64,000 bases of DNA, taken from assembly GCA_045538175.1 (NCBI GenBank), contig JAZSQZ010000044.1, forward strand, positions 1 through 64,000. Reading direction: 5' to 3'. Numbering within the stretch: position 1 is the stretch's first letter; the number at the start of each line of letters is the position of its first letter. The position numbers were made by a program, and so were the translations under genes. Below are positions 53,868 to 62,938 of this stretch, in pieces. This DNA comes from JAZSQZ01 sp045538175. GTDB taxonomy: Bacteria > Bacillota > Clostridia > Christensenellales > UBA1242. The notes under the pieces are model-generated. The model saw only the letters and a program-made list of their open reading frames with translations, was not told the origin of the DNA and did not search any database.

Positions 53868-54587
53868 TTACCCTTTTAATATTTTATTTGCAAGTTCCAC
53901 CTGTTCTTTTGTTGGTGGCTCTATGCCTTTAAGTTTATAGTCTATACCTAACTTTTTGTATTTTTCTACACCATAAGTATGATATGGTAAAATTTCTATG
54001 TTCTCTACATTGTTAAGCGTATCAATAAATTTTCTTAAACTCTTTAAAGATTCTTCATCATCATTTATTGTAGGAATCAAAACGTGTCTTATCCATACAG
54101 GTTTTTTGATTTCGTCTAAGTATCTTGCAAACTTTAAGATATTTGCGTTTGGATGCCCTGTAAGTTTTTGGTGATTTTCGCTTGTTATGTGCTTTATGTC
54201 AAGCATAACAAGATCCGTAACTTGCATAAGTTCATCAAACTTTTTCTTGGTTTCTATCGTGTCTGTATATGTGACGCCCGATGTGTCAAGACAAGTATGT
54301 ATGTTTTCTTCCTTTAATGCACGGAAAAGTTTTGTTACAAACTCAATTTGCATCAATGGCTCTCCACCAGAAACTGTAACACCGCCTGTTGTACCATAAT
54401 AATGTTTGTATTTTTTAATCTCAAACATCAATTCTTCAATGCTTGTTTCTTTGCCAAAGTTCAAAAGCCAAGTGTCAGGATTGTGACAAAACAAGCATCT
54501 CATAGGACAGCCCTGCACAAAAATTACAAAGCGAATCCCGGGGCCATCAACGGTTCCGAAAGTTTCTATCGAATGAATCTTTCCCAT
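53868..54587 (-). CDS. pflA: Pyruvate formate-lyase activating enzyme
   Basis: 239-residue radical SAM protein. The 4Fe-4S motif CPMRCLFCHNPDTW (CxxxCxxC) and the GGVTVSGGEPLMQ SAM-binding stretch are present, with VWIRHVLIPTINDD and ILPYHTYGVEKYKKLG near the end. It installs the glycyl radical on PflB. It is the first gene of pflAB. Confidence 0.96.
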   Translation of the reverse strand: MGKIHSIETFGTVDGPGIRFVIFVQGCPMRCLFCHNPDTWLLNFGKETSIEELMFEIKKYKHYYGTTGGVTVSGGEPLMQIEFVTKLFRALKEENIHTCLDTSGVTYTDTIETKKKFDELMQVTDLVMLDIKHITSENHQKLTGHPNANILKFARYLDEIKKPVWIRHVLIPTINDDEESLKSLRKFIDTLNNVENIEILPYHTYGVEKYKKLGIDYKLKGIEPPTKEQVELANKILKG

Positions 54588-54791
54588 AGAATTTCCCTAA
54601 ATTTTAGATATATTTTTTTGATGCGAAATCGACTTTTTTCGCACCGGAATATCTTAACACAAAACAAAATATTTATCAATAGAAAGTTGCCCAAATTTAT
54701 GATAATTTTTAAATTTTTTTTATAAATTTTCAACATTAGTATGGTATAAAAAATTTTTAATATGCAAAGTTGATTTTATCAATTTAAGTGA

Positions 54792-54820
54792 TTGCAATTA
54801 AAATTTATTTGTGCTATAAT
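54792..54820 (+). promoter_or_regulatory. Promoter of tRNA-Arg(CCT)
   Basis: TTGCAA (54792-54797), 17-base spacer, TATAAT (54815-54820) with a TGTGC extended -10, about 43 bases before the tRNA. The stretch 54588-54791 between pflA and this promoter is AT-rich and holds nothing else I can support. Confidence 0.8.
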
Positions 54821-54862
54821 GCCTAAGTCAAAAACACAAAAAATTAAAAACACCCACAATAT

Positions 54863-54937
54863 GTTCCCGTAGTAAAGTGGATATTACGGTCCCCTCCTAA
54901 GGGATTGTCGGCTGTTCGAGTCAGCCCGGGAACGCCA
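54863..54937 (+). tRNA. tRNA-Arg (anticodon CCT)
   Basis: 75-base cloverleaf. The acceptor GTTCCCG pairs with CGGGAAC, the D-stem is GTAA/TTAC, the anticodon stem GTCCC/GGGAT encloses CTCCTAA (anticodon CCT, reads AGG), the T-arm is GGCTG/CAGCC, and discriminator G with encoded CCA ends it. Confidence 0.95.
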
Positions 54938-54941
54938 AAAC

Positions 54942-54968
54942 AAAAAGACGACTTTTAGCCGTCTTTTT
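54942..54968. terminator. Bidirectional terminator after tRNA-Arg(CCT)
   Basis: AAAAAGACG / CGTCTTTTT stem, shared with the convergent DUF262 gene. Confidence 0.85.
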
Positions 54969-56854
54969 TATTCTATTTCATTTGTGTCTTCTAAGTCATC
55001 GTTACTTTCATCAACTATAATAGGAGTTACTTCTTCTTCATTAAAACACCAAGTGTTTTTTGCAAAATCAAGCAGTTTATTTTTTCTTTTTATTATTGAG
55101 TTTAGTGTCCACTTTTTATTCTCCAAGAAATTATCTAGCTCAAGTTGACTCATCAACGGGGCATATTTAAAGAACTCACTATTTTTATCTTCAAAATCGT
55201 TTTTCCCTTTTGCAGAATTTGCTGATTTAGGATCAATTGTTAGATTCCCGATAGAATGTAGGTACTCTTTATCAAATTTCTTTCTTTGTCCTATTTTTAC
55301 AAATTTGTCATCTTTTAAAATACGAAACTTGTCTTTTTCGTTTGCTTGAGCAATTATGTGCTCAATGGTTAATTTCTTTTTTGTATCTTTTTCCCATAGA
55401 TGTTCAAAAGTCAAATTGGGATAATTTTTGCCTTTTTGGTTTCTTAAATAATTCTCGTAAGACCAAAAGAAATAGTTTCTATCTTGTGATGAATATTCTT
55501 TAAAAAACTCCTCATTCTCTAACTTTTTAAGAAATTTTTTATTATCGCCTAGAGAAATTATTAATGTTTTAATTTCTTTAAACAAATTCTTGAAATCTCC
55601 TTTAAAATCTCTCGCCATGCTGAAGAATTTATCTTGATATTTATTTGATAGGTATTTCATTATGGTTAAACCCCTAAAGCAGAAGATTTCACACAAGTGG
55701 CACAACTCACAGAAATTTCCTTTATTTGGGGTTTCGTCAGAGTAGTGTGCTTTTATTAATAGTGGATAAATAGAAGCCATTCTATCTAATGCTAAGAGTT
55801 TAAAGAATTCTTTATATCTATTATTAAACATGTGTTCTATAGCAGTAAATGAGTTCTGTAAGTTATGTATATAATTATTTATGTATTCGTTGAGTTCGTT
55901 GCTTTTTATATTTTTTTCTTTTTCATCTACTGCTAAGTTTATATCTAATATCATTTTATTAACTTTTTCTTTTAATTCTTCAAGATAATGTTGATAGGCT
56001 TTGTAGCTTTTTTGGCCACTTATTTTTTTATTTTTCCATCCTTCAAACGCAATAAAAGAATATTGTTGAATTGAACTTTCACTTATATTAAATTTTTCTT
56101 TTTCTCTAAGATTTTCATACTTTATAAAAATTTCATTAAAGATTTCTTGTATAGTATCTAATGTGGAGTCATAATTTGTTAGGACTGTGGAAACTTTATA
56201 CATCAAAAAACTTTTAGTTTTTTCCAAGTTTGTTAATAATTTGCCTCTATCATTTGTTGTCTCAAAAATCATTGCAGCTTCGCCTCTATCAGATACGCTA
56301 TAAATAAGACAATTTGCTGAACTAATTCTTTCCATGTATCCTTCTAAATCTTCTTTTGTGCAATTTTCTAAATTTCTAATAAAAAAATTTTTTGCTTCTA
56401 AGAGATTTTTTTGTGCTGGTGTTGCAATAGAAGGATCGTTACTTTCTGATAGTATATATGATTTGAAAAAGTTATTATCTTGTTTTTGAAGTTTGAGTAT
56501 AGGGTTGTTGTTATGATCGCATATGTATTTTTTTGATAAAGATTCAATAGTTGTACTCCCTATTTTTTCTTGTTTCATTTTATTTATTAAACAATATATA
56601 AAAATTACAAGAGTTGTTATTCTCTGTTGTCCATCTACAATTTCATATGTTTCGGTAGGTAAACCTTCTTTTTTTTGCAAAAGAATAGTTCCATAATAAT
56701 ATTTTTTATGGTTTTCAGCGGCACTGAAATCATTTAAAAAATCTTTCAATTGTTTTTCTGACCAAGCGTAACTTCTCTGATAGTCTGGAATTTCAAATCG
56801 TCTACCTTCTTCAAATATACTTTCAATACTTAGTTTTCCGTTTTCGATTTCCAT
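54968..56854 (-). CDS. DUF262/DUF1524 protein (GmrSD-like type IV restriction)
   Basis: 628 residues. The N-terminal DUF262 domain has IPDYQRSYAWSEKQLKDF and the ParB-like D74GQQR motif (EIVDGQQRITTLV). A long helical middle leads to a C-terminal DUF1524 His-Me nuclease with TIEHIIAQ (about 500) and SIGNLTIDPKSANSAKGK. GmrSD enzymes cut glucosylated hydroxymethylcytosine phage DNA; here both halves are in one chain. It has no modification partner, stands alone beside a tRNA gene, and is more AT-rich than its neighbours, all of which suggest horizontal gain. Confidence 0.9.
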   Translation of the reverse strand: MEIENGKLSIESIFEEGRRFEIPDYQRSYAWSEKQLKDFLNDFSAAENHKKYYYGTILLQKKEGLPTETYEIVDGQQRITTLVIFIYCLINKMKQEKIGSTTIESLSKKYICDHNNNPILKLQKQDNNFFKSYILSESNDPSIATPAQKNLLEAKNFFIRNLENCTKEDLEGYMERISSANCLIYSVSDRGEAAMIFETTNDRGKLLTNLEKTKSFLMYKVSTVLTNYDSTLDTIQEIFNEIFIKYENLREKEKFNISESSIQQYSFIAFEGWKNKKISGQKSYKAYQHYLEELKEKVNKMILDINLAVDEKEKNIKSNELNEYINNYIHNLQNSFTAIEHMFNNRYKEFFKLLALDRMASIYPLLIKAHYSDETPNKGNFCELCHLCEIFCFRGLTIMKYLSNKYQDKFFSMARDFKGDFKNLFKEIKTLIISLGDNKKFLKKLENEEFFKEYSSQDRNYFFWSYENYLRNQKGKNYPNLTFEHLWEKDTKKKLTIEHIIAQANEKDKFRILKDDKFVKIGQRKKFDKEYLHSIGNLTIDPKSANSAKGKNDFEDKNSEFFKYAPLMSQLELDNFLENKKWTLNSIIKRKNKLLDFAKNTWCFNEEEVTPIIVDESNDDLEDTNEIE

Positions 56855-56972
56855 AATTCCTCCTTAAACATAAACTATTATAGCACACATTTTGATGTTT
56901 GTCTTGTCTATGATACTATTATTAAATGTTACAAAATAGAAATAGTATAAAACATTTTTTATTTTTGATATT

Positions 56973-56983
56973 TGTGCTATAAT
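56973..56983 (+). promoter_or_regulatory. Extended -10 promoter, predicted leaderless start
   Basis: TGTGCTATAAT with the -10 box at 56978-56983, then AAAAAT and the ATG at 56990. Six bases separate the box from the start codon. Confidence 0.65.
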
Positions 56984-56989
56984 AAAAAT

Positions 56990-57544
56990 ATGAAAGTTTT
57001 GATTGATAAAAATTTAGCGACATTAATTCATGTGTATGACATTTTAAATGGTGGGTATTATGCTGCTCATCATCAATTAAGGTTCTTTGATGATAAAGCA
57101 TATAGACTTTATCAGAATAAAGATTGGGAAGGGTTAAAAAACCTATATTATGAGTTAAAAGATACTGTGCCTGAATGGATTTTAAAGTTTGTTGAAAATT
57201 CAAAAGGTATAAGATATTTTTGTTGTGATGGGTGTCACGATGCAAGGGTAATTGGTGTTGACTATGTAGGTGATGGGCTAAATATTAAACTTGGCACAAC
57301 CGGTATGCTTGGGTGTCTTGATGTTGGAAACACTTGTGTGGTAAAAATAAAAACCAAAACTTCAAATGCTTGTAATGAGTTTGTTTATGATTTTGAGTGC
57401 TTTGAGAAAATGTATTGGCTTAGCACAGATATTACATTTGAAGAAGGCACAGTTAACTTTGAGTTGGGGGTACAAGTATTTAACGGAAATTCTCACGAAG
57501 ACATATGTTATCGTTTTAAGATTTTAGACATAGAGATTGAATAA
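56990..57544 (+). CDS. Hypothetical protein, 184 residues
   Basis: Soluble protein starting MKVLIDKNLATLIHVYDIL. The first 75 residues are helical and aromatic-rich; the rest is strand-rich with a Cys/His patch (FCCDGCHDARV) and later Cys residues. I am not certain of a family. It may belong to the DUF4085-like small Bacillota proteins, which I cannot confirm. An ATG six codons earlier falls inside the -10 box, so I use this one. No Shine-Dalgarno is visible. Confidence 0.7.
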   Translation: MKVLIDKNLATLIHVYDILNGGYYAAHHQLRFFDDKAYRLYQNKDWEGLKNLYYELKDTVPEWILKFVENSKGIRYFCCDGCHDARVIGVDYVGDGLNIKLGTTGMLGCLDVGNTCVVKIKTKTSNACNEFVYDFECFEKMYWLSTDITFEEGTVNFELGVQVFNGNSHEDICYRFKILDIEIE

Positions 57545-57545
57545 C

Positions 57546-57575
57546 AAAAAGCAGTTGTTAAGACTGCTTTTTTTG
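57546..57575 (+). terminator. Terminator after the 184-residue gene
   Basis: AAAAAGCAGT-TGTTAAG-ACTGCTTTTT hairpin with T-run. Confidence 0.85.
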
Positions 57576-57631
57576 TTTAATAAATTGCCTTTATATGTGT
57601 TTTATTGTAAAATGAAATTAAGGAGAAAAAT

Positions 57632-58135
57632 ATGGATTACGGCAAACAAAACAATCTAAATGTAACAACAGTTACAAAAGACGAAAGGACAAACGCTTGC
57701 AATGCGATAATTATAAAAGTTGAAAATGGCGAAAAGTTTTTCTTGTTAGGTTTAAGAGCAAAACATAAGTCAGGTGGTGGACAATGGGGACTTGTAGGTG
57801 GCACGCAAGCAGTGGGCGAGACAATGGAAGAAACCCTAAAAAGAGAACTGTTTGAAGAGATAGGAATTGAAGTTAATATTGAAGATATAAAGTGGAACAA
57901 CTTTTTTCAATGCATAGCAACTGAGAAAGTTCATTTTGACCATCACGGTTTTGTTGTTGAAAAGTGGACAGGGGAAATTCAAAACAAAGAGCCAAACAAG
58001 TGTGATGATTTAAGATGGTTTAGCGAAAAAGAATTACCACTTGATAACTTTTTTGTTTCAAAGGGAAATCTTGTAAATTATCTAAACGGCGAAAAATACA
58101 ACAACAAAACAAACTTTACATATAAAAAAGATTAA
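57632..58135 (+). CDS. Nudix hydrolase
   Basis: 167 residues with a complete Nudix box (GGTQAVGETMEETLKRELFE followed by EIGIEV) and a WGLVGGT lead-in like MutT/ADP-ribose-type enzymes. Substrate unknown. AAGGAG precedes the ATG. The PfkB kinase gene follows after 24 bases, probably in one operon. Confidence 0.9.
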   Translation: MDYGKQNNLNVTTVTKDERTNACNAIIIKVENGEKFFLLGLRAKHKSGGGQWGLVGGTQAVGETMEETLKRELFEEIGIEVNIEDIKWNNFFQCIATEKVHFDHHGFVVEKWTGEIQNKEPNKCDDLRWFSEKELPLDNFFVSKGNLVNYLNGEKYNNKTNFTYKKD

Positions 58136-58159
58136 AAACATTTTTAAGGGGAAACAAAA

Positions 58160-59188
58160 ATGGCAAAAACAGAAAAGATTGTTGCTTTTGGGGAGATAAT
58201 GTTACGACTTACTCCACCAGATTATACGACAATTGCACAAGCAAGAAACTTTATTGCAAACTATGGTGGGGGAGAAGCAAATGTTTTGGTGTCCTTATCA
58301 CACCTAGGACACAATACAGAATTTGTCACAAAACTTCCTGACAATCAACTTGGAGATTCTGCAATAAAACATTTAAAAAGTCACGGGGTAGAAACTGACA
58401 ATATCGTTAGGGGTGGCTCTAACCTTGGTATGTATTTTGTTGAAACAGGTTTTGGTGGTAGACCGTCAAAGGTTTTATATAATCGTAGATATTCTTCTGT
58501 TACAACAATTGAACCTGACGAAATTGATTATGACAAAGTTTTTGCAAACGCAACTTGGTTTCACTTATCAGGCATAACTTTAGCCCTTGGTAATCACGTA
58601 AGAAACGTTGCTTTTAAGTGCTTAGAATATGCTGAAAAATATAATGTAAAAGTTTCGTTTGACTTTAACTATAGGTCAAAACTTTGGAATTCTATCGAAG
58701 AAGCAAGACCTTACTTTAAAAAGGTTATACCTTATGTTGATGTATTGTTTGCAAATCATTTTGACATTCAAGAAATTTTAGAAGTAAGTTTGGATAATGC
58801 TTGCGAAGATATCATCACAAAGAAAATTGAGTTATCAAAAAAACTTTTAACACAAACAAAGATAAGTTATATTTTTGGTACAGACAGGGTTGTGCATACT
58901 GCAAGTGACAACTCACTTTCATCTTACTGTGTAGGAAGAAATGATGAGTACAAAAGCGAAGGGCCTATTAGATTTTCTATTTATGATAGAATCGGTGGTG
59001 GCGACGCTTTTGCTTCAGGCGTAATTCACGGACTTATTAAAGACTATAAAAACATTGAGTATGCCTTAAAGTTTGGTCTTGCAACTTCTATTTTAGAGCA
59101 TACATTATATGGTGATGTGTCAACTCTTTCTGAAAGCGAAGTTGAAGAGTTTATAAAAACAAATGGTAACGCAAGCATTCAAAGATAA
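58160..59188 (+). CDS. PfkB-family sugar kinase (KDG kinase-like)
   Basis: 342 residues. FGEIMLRLTPPD at the start and GGGEANVLVSLSHLG are typical of 2-keto-3-deoxygluconate kinases. The C-terminal anion hole and catalytic Asp are in DRIGGGDAFASGVIHGL. It phosphorylates a sugar acid or sugar at the expense of ATP. AGGGG lies upstream. No KDPG aldolase gene is nearby to confirm the substrate. Confidence 0.88.
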   Translation: MAKTEKIVAFGEIMLRLTPPDYTTIAQARNFIANYGGGEANVLVSLSHLGHNTEFVTKLPDNQLGDSAIKHLKSHGVETDNIVRGGSNLGMYFVETGFGGRPSKVLYNRRYSSVTTIEPDEIDYDKVFANATWFHLSGITLALGNHVRNVAFKCLEYAEKYNVKVSFDFNYRSKLWNSIEEARPYFKKVIPYVDVLFANHFDIQEILEVSLDNACEDIITKKIELSKKLLTQTKISYIFGTDRVVHTASDNSLSSYCVGRNDEYKSEGPIRFSIYDRIGGGDAFASGVIHGLIKDYKNIEYALKFGLATSILEHTLYGDVSTLSESEVEEFIKTNGNASIQR

Positions 59189-59200
59189 GGGGGAAAACAA

Positions 59201-59737
59201 ATGAAAAAAGTTGTAATTATTTCATCAACACCAAGGGTAAATGGTAATTCCGAAGTTCTTGCAAAAGAGTTTGCAAAGGGCGCAACTGATGCAGGCAATC
59301 AAGTTTACTTTATAAACTTAAGAGATTATGACCTAAATTATTGTAAAGGTTGCTATGCCTGTAAAAAAATAGGCAAATGTATACACAATGATGGTATGGA
59401 TGAAATTGTAAATAAGATTTTAGCAAGTGATGTTTTAGTGCTTGCAACACCTGTATATTTCTATTCTATGAGTGGTCAGCTTAAAGTCTTTATCGATAGA
59501 CTTGTTCCTGTTTACGAAGAGATAAGAACAGATATTTATATGATTTTATCTCAATGGGATAGCGACAAAGAAATAATGGAAAACACAGTAAACGCAATTC
59601 GTGGTTGTACTAGAGATTGCCTTGAAAACTGCGAAGAAAAAGGCATAATTTATGGTGTAGGATTATCAGAACTTGGCGAAGCCGAGAAGAATGCGGAATA
59701 TTTAAAACAAGCCTACAATATGGGAAAATCAGTCTAA
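59201..59737 (+). CDS. Flavodoxin-fold NAD(P)H-dependent oxidoreductase
   Basis: 178 residues of the iron-sulfur flavoprotein/NADPH-dependent FMN reductase group. SSTPRVNGNSEVLAKEF binds FMN phosphate, YCKGCYACKKIGKC carries the typical cysteines, and TPVYFYSMSGQLKVFIDR is the flavin-side loop. It reduces quinones, flavins or unknown acceptors. It is the last gene of the Nudix-PfkB-flavoprotein run. Confidence 0.9.
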   Translation: MKKVVIISSTPRVNGNSEVLAKEFAKGATDAGNQVYFINLRDYDLNYCKGCYACKKIGKCIHNDGMDEIVNKILASDVLVLATPVYFYSMSGQLKVFIDRLVPVYEEIRTDIYMILSQWDSDKEIMENTVNAIRGCTRDCLENCEEKGIIYGVGLSELGEAEKNAEYLKQAYNMGKSV

Positions 59738-59742
59738 AAAGC

Positions 59743-59775
59743 AAATACCTTAAGATACAACTTAAGGTATTTTTA
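59743..59775 (+). terminator. Terminator after the flavoprotein gene
   Basis: AAATACCTTAAG-ATACAA-CTTAAGGTATTT perfect 12-bp stem and T-run. Confidence 0.9.
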
Positions 59776-59882
59776 TTTATAAAAACTAATAATTATTCAT
59801 TTTAAAAATTTGCCAACTTTTTGTTTGAAAAATGGGTTTTGTATGCTACACTCATAGAGAGAAAAACATAGGAGAATTATTT

Positions 59883-61205
59883 ATGATAAACGAAAATGAA
59901 TCTTGTGCAAAAATAATTGGACAATCAGATTTGGGTGTTCAAGTATGTTCTGCAGCAGCTAGAATTTCAACAACAGAAGGCACTGCTTTTAGTGTTTTCA
60001 ACAAATCTCAAGAAAGCAACGAAGTAAACGTTAAGCTTATTGGAAAGGTTTTAAATTCAGGACATAAAACAATTATTGAGCATCATTGTTTCAACGTTGC
60101 TTTTAACAATGTTTCAGTTATTGTTGAACAATTCTTAATCGAATTTAGACTAACATCTTTTACAATAAAGTCAAGAAGATATGTTGACTTTTCAAATGCT
60201 GGTTATTATATGCCAAACATTGAAAATAAAAAAGACAGAGAAACTTTTGAAAACACAACAAGAGAATTATTTACAAAATATAATGAACTTATGACTCTAG
60301 GTTTAATTAAAGAAGATGCAAGATTCTTGCTTCCATATAATTTTAAGAGTAATATTTTGTGTACTTGCAATGCAAGAGAACTTTTACACATTATTTGCAC
60401 AATGATTTATGGCAGAGGAAAAGTTTATCCAGAACTTGTCGAACTTGGCACACAACTTAAAAATCAATTTGAAGAAATCTATCCAGGCATTGTCGAAAAG
60501 GAACAAGCAAAGTACGAAAGATATCAAACTCCTGCAAGCGTTCCTGTAAAACAAGGACCTGTTACTTTTGCTGAAAGTGAAGTCGAACTTATCACTTCTA
60601 CTGCAGATATCGATAAGGTTTTAAAAGAGGCAATGAAGGTCGAAGGAATTGATAATTTTGATGTAAAAACTTTGATTACAGACGGAAAACTCGCAAGAGT
60701 TTTAGAACAAATCAATTTTACATTTAAAATCAAAGACATTACACTTGCAAGCCTTACACACTTTACACGTCACAGAATGCACTCACATATTATTCCAAAC
60801 CTTAACACAATTATAAACAACAATAGATATAAAATTGCCCCAAACATTAAGGCAAATGAAGAATATCTAAAGATTTACAAAGACACTGTAAATATGGCTT
60901 CAAAAACAATCGAAGATTTATCAAATCTCGGTGCAGAAACACTTTCATATCTATATGTCAGTGGCAGAACAATCGATGTTATGACAACAATGAACGCAAG
61001 AGAACTTTTATGGTTCTTTAAACTTAGAACATGTGATAGGGCACAATGGGAAATTAGAGAAATCGCAATCAATATGCTAAAACTCTTAAAAACAAAATAT
61101 CCAAAAATTTTCTCAAATTTTGGACCAAGTTGCTTAGTCGAAGGTAGATGTCCAGAAGGAAAGTTAACTTGTGGAAAAATCAAAACCCCAGACAACTTTG
61201 CTTAA
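59883..61205 (+). CDS. Tandem ThyX-like FAD-dependent thymidylate synthase
   Basis: 440 residues, about twice the usual ThyX. Half 1 (1-215) has EHHCFNVAF, EFRLTSFTIKSRRY (87-100) and DARFLLPYNFKSNILC with NARELLH (163-169). Half 2 (216-440) has LTHFTRHRMHS (291-301) with the RHR of the ThyX motif, NNNRY, NARELLWFFKLR and CDRAQWEIRE. The usual RHRx7S signature is thus split: half 1 keeps the SRRY side, half 2 keeps RHR. ThyX active sites form between subunits, so one chain could build a working site. AGGAG fixes the start, 17 codons inside the longest frame. Confidence 0.9.
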   Translation: MINENESCAKIIGQSDLGVQVCSAAARISTTEGTAFSVFNKSQESNEVNVKLIGKVLNSGHKTIIEHHCFNVAFNNVSVIVEQFLIEFRLTSFTIKSRRYVDFSNAGYYMPNIENKKDRETFENTTRELFTKYNELMTLGLIKEDARFLLPYNFKSNILCTCNARELLHIICTMIYGRGKVYPELVELGTQLKNQFEEIYPGIVEKEQAKYERYQTPASVPVKQGPVTFAESEVELITSTADIDKVLKEAMKVEGIDNFDVKTLITDGKLARVLEQINFTFKIKDITLASLTHFTRHRMHSHIIPNLNTIINNNRYKIAPNIKANEEYLKIYKDTVNMASKTIEDLSNLGAETLSYLYVSGRTIDVMTTMNARELLWFFKLRTCDRAQWEIREIAINMLKLLKTKYPKIFSNFGPSCLVEGRCPEGKLTCGKIKTPDNFA

Positions 61206-61214
61206 TAAAAAAAT

Positions 61215-61243
61215 AAAACACACCTTAGTTGGTGTGTTTTTTA
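61215..61243. terminator. Bidirectional terminator between thyX and the HAD gene
   Basis: AAAACACACC-TTAGTT-GGTGTGTTTT palindrome between stops 35 bases apart. Confidence 0.9.
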
Positions 61244-61888
61244 TTTATTTAAAAATGGGTCTAGTTTTTCAGGGATTGTTCGGGAGTCGGTTATAAGGCA
61301 AGTGTTTATGTTTAGTTTTCTTGCAGGTTCTAGGTCGTTTTTGTCACTATCCCCAAGTACAATTGCGTTTTGTGGTTTGCAATTTTCTTTTTCTAAAATT
61401 CTTTTATAGTAATGCTTTTTTGTTCTGTCTTTTGCCGTAAAGCGATTGCTTATGATTTCCTTAAACCAATTTTTATCAATACCGAACATTTCCATATAAT
61501 AATATATATGAGTCGGAGATGAGTTGCTAACGATATATACCGGGTATTTTTGACATATGTCGTTTAGATAATTGTTATCAACTAAAAGGTTTTTATCGAT
61601 AACTAAGGGGTCGGGCGTTGAGTTTTGCCAATTCCAAAAATCTTTTACGGATATATCAAACTGTGGATATTTTTCTTTTAGGTCGTACATAAGGTCGACG
61701 ATTTCCGACCCATTATATTCTTTTTCCCATAGAGGATTTTCGTTTACGATTTTTTTATATTCTTCTTCTCTTAGGCGTGGCATAAACTTTCTTCTATTTT
61801 CTTTTATAAAATTTTCAAGTTTTAAAAAAGCTTGCTCGCCAGAATAAAAAGTGCCATCAAAGTCAAAGATTATAACCTTCTTTTTCAT
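61241..61888 (-). CDS. HAD-family hydrolase
   Basis: About 215 residues. HAD motifs: IIFDFDGTFYSG (DxD nucleophile), VSNSSPTH (motif II Ser), a Lys in the KKHYYKRIL region, and VLGDSDKNDLEPARKL (motif IV). It has a helical cap and resembles phosphoglycolate phosphatase-type small-molecule phosphatases. A start 10 codons earlier is open, but AAAGGA fits the MKKKV start. Confidence 0.87.
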   Translation of the reverse strand: MKKKVIIFDFDGTFYSGEQAFLKLENFIKENRRKFMPRLREEEYKKIVNENPLWEKEYNGSEIVDLMYDLKEKYPQFDISVKDFWNWQNSTPDPLVIDKNLLVDNNYLNDICQKYPVYIVSNSSPTHIYYYMEMFGIDKNWFKEIISNRFTAKDRTKKHYYKRILEKENCKPQNAIVLGDSDKNDLEPARKLNINTCLITDSRTIPEKLDPFLNK

Positions 61889-62027
61889 CTCTTGTCCTTT
61901 TAAATCAATATGAGACATTTTAGCATAAGGTTTTTAAAAGTCCAAACTTTTAGATTATTAAAGTTAAAATCGTTTGCAACTTTTTTATTTGTTTTGTATA
62001 TTATAGTAAAAAAATCAAGGGGTATAT

Positions 62028-62933
62028 ATGGATTTAGTTATTATGGCCGCTGGTATCGGCAGTAGGTTTGGTGGCTTAAAACAATTACAATCTATTGATG
62101 ACAATAATAACTTTATTATAGACTATTCAATCTTTGACGCTGTTAAGGCCGGGTTTGACCATATTGTTTTTATTATAAAAGAAGAATTGTTAGACGACTT
62201 TAAGTCAAGCATTGGCAATCGCATTGAAAAGTTTGTAAAAGTTGATTACGTTTTCCAAGACAACAAGAACATTCCAGATAGATATTTTGTGCCAAAAGAA
62301 AGGGTAAAACCTTTCGGCACGGGGCACGCAATTCTTTGTGCAAAAGAAAAAATTACAGGCGATTTTGCTGTAATAAATGCAGATGATTTTTACGGAAGAG
62401 ATTCTTTTGTTGTTGCTGCAAAGTTTTTAAAACAAAACAAAAAAGGAGATAAATATTCTCTTGTGGGTTACAAGGCAGAAAATGTTATAGGAAACAGCGC
62501 AAAAGCAAAAAGGGGAGTTTGCAAAACTGACGGCAACACGCTTATAAACATTATCGAATCTATTATCGAAAGAAAAGAAGATGGCACTTTGTTTTCTACC
62601 CCAATTGATATAAGAGAAGGTGTTGGAAAACCAATTTTAAATGATAGATGTGTTTCGATGAATTTATTTGTTTTTACAAAAGATTTTCTTGATGCCCTTG
62701 AGAAAGACTTTTTTGAATTTTTAGAAAAAAACAAAGACGATTTGTCAACTTGTGAATTTTGCCTTCCAACAGTTGTTACAAATTTGATAGACAAAAAGTT
62801 TGCAACAGTTGATGTTTTATCAACCACAGCAGAGTGGTATGGCCTTACATATAAAGACGATGTCGAAACTGTAAAGACTGCCATTGAAGATATGGTAAAT
62901 AAGGGAATATACACCAAAAACTTATGGAGTTAA
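62028..62933 (+). CDS. Sugar nucleotidyltransferase
   Basis: 301 residues. The NTP-transferase signature is MDLVIMAAGIGSRFGGLKQL, with FGTGHAILCAKE and the metal-binding VINADDFYGRDSF. It probably activates a sugar 1-phosphate or choline-type phosphate for surface glycans, in line with the neighbouring glycosyltransferase. AGGGG precedes the ATG. Confidence 0.88.
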   Translation: MDLVIMAAGIGSRFGGLKQLQSIDDNNNFIIDYSIFDAVKAGFDHIVFIIKEELLDDFKSSIGNRIEKFVKVDYVFQDNKNIPDRYFVPKERVKPFGTGHAILCAKEKITGDFAVINADDFYGRDSFVVAAKFLKQNKKGDKYSLVGYKAENVIGNSAKAKRGVCKTDGNTLINIIESIIERKEDGTLFSTPIDIREGVGKPILNDRCVSMNLFVFTKDFLDALEKDFFEFLEKNKDDLSTCEFCLPTVVTNLIDKKFATVDVLSTTAEWYGLTYKDDVETVKTAIEDMVNKGIYTKNLWS

Positions 62934-62938
62934 AAAAT

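Noticed and set aside
59883..61205. Frameshift or gene-fusion artefact in thyX
   Set aside because: The frame is open throughout, one ribosome binding site is present, and both halves have their own NARELL motifs in the right places.
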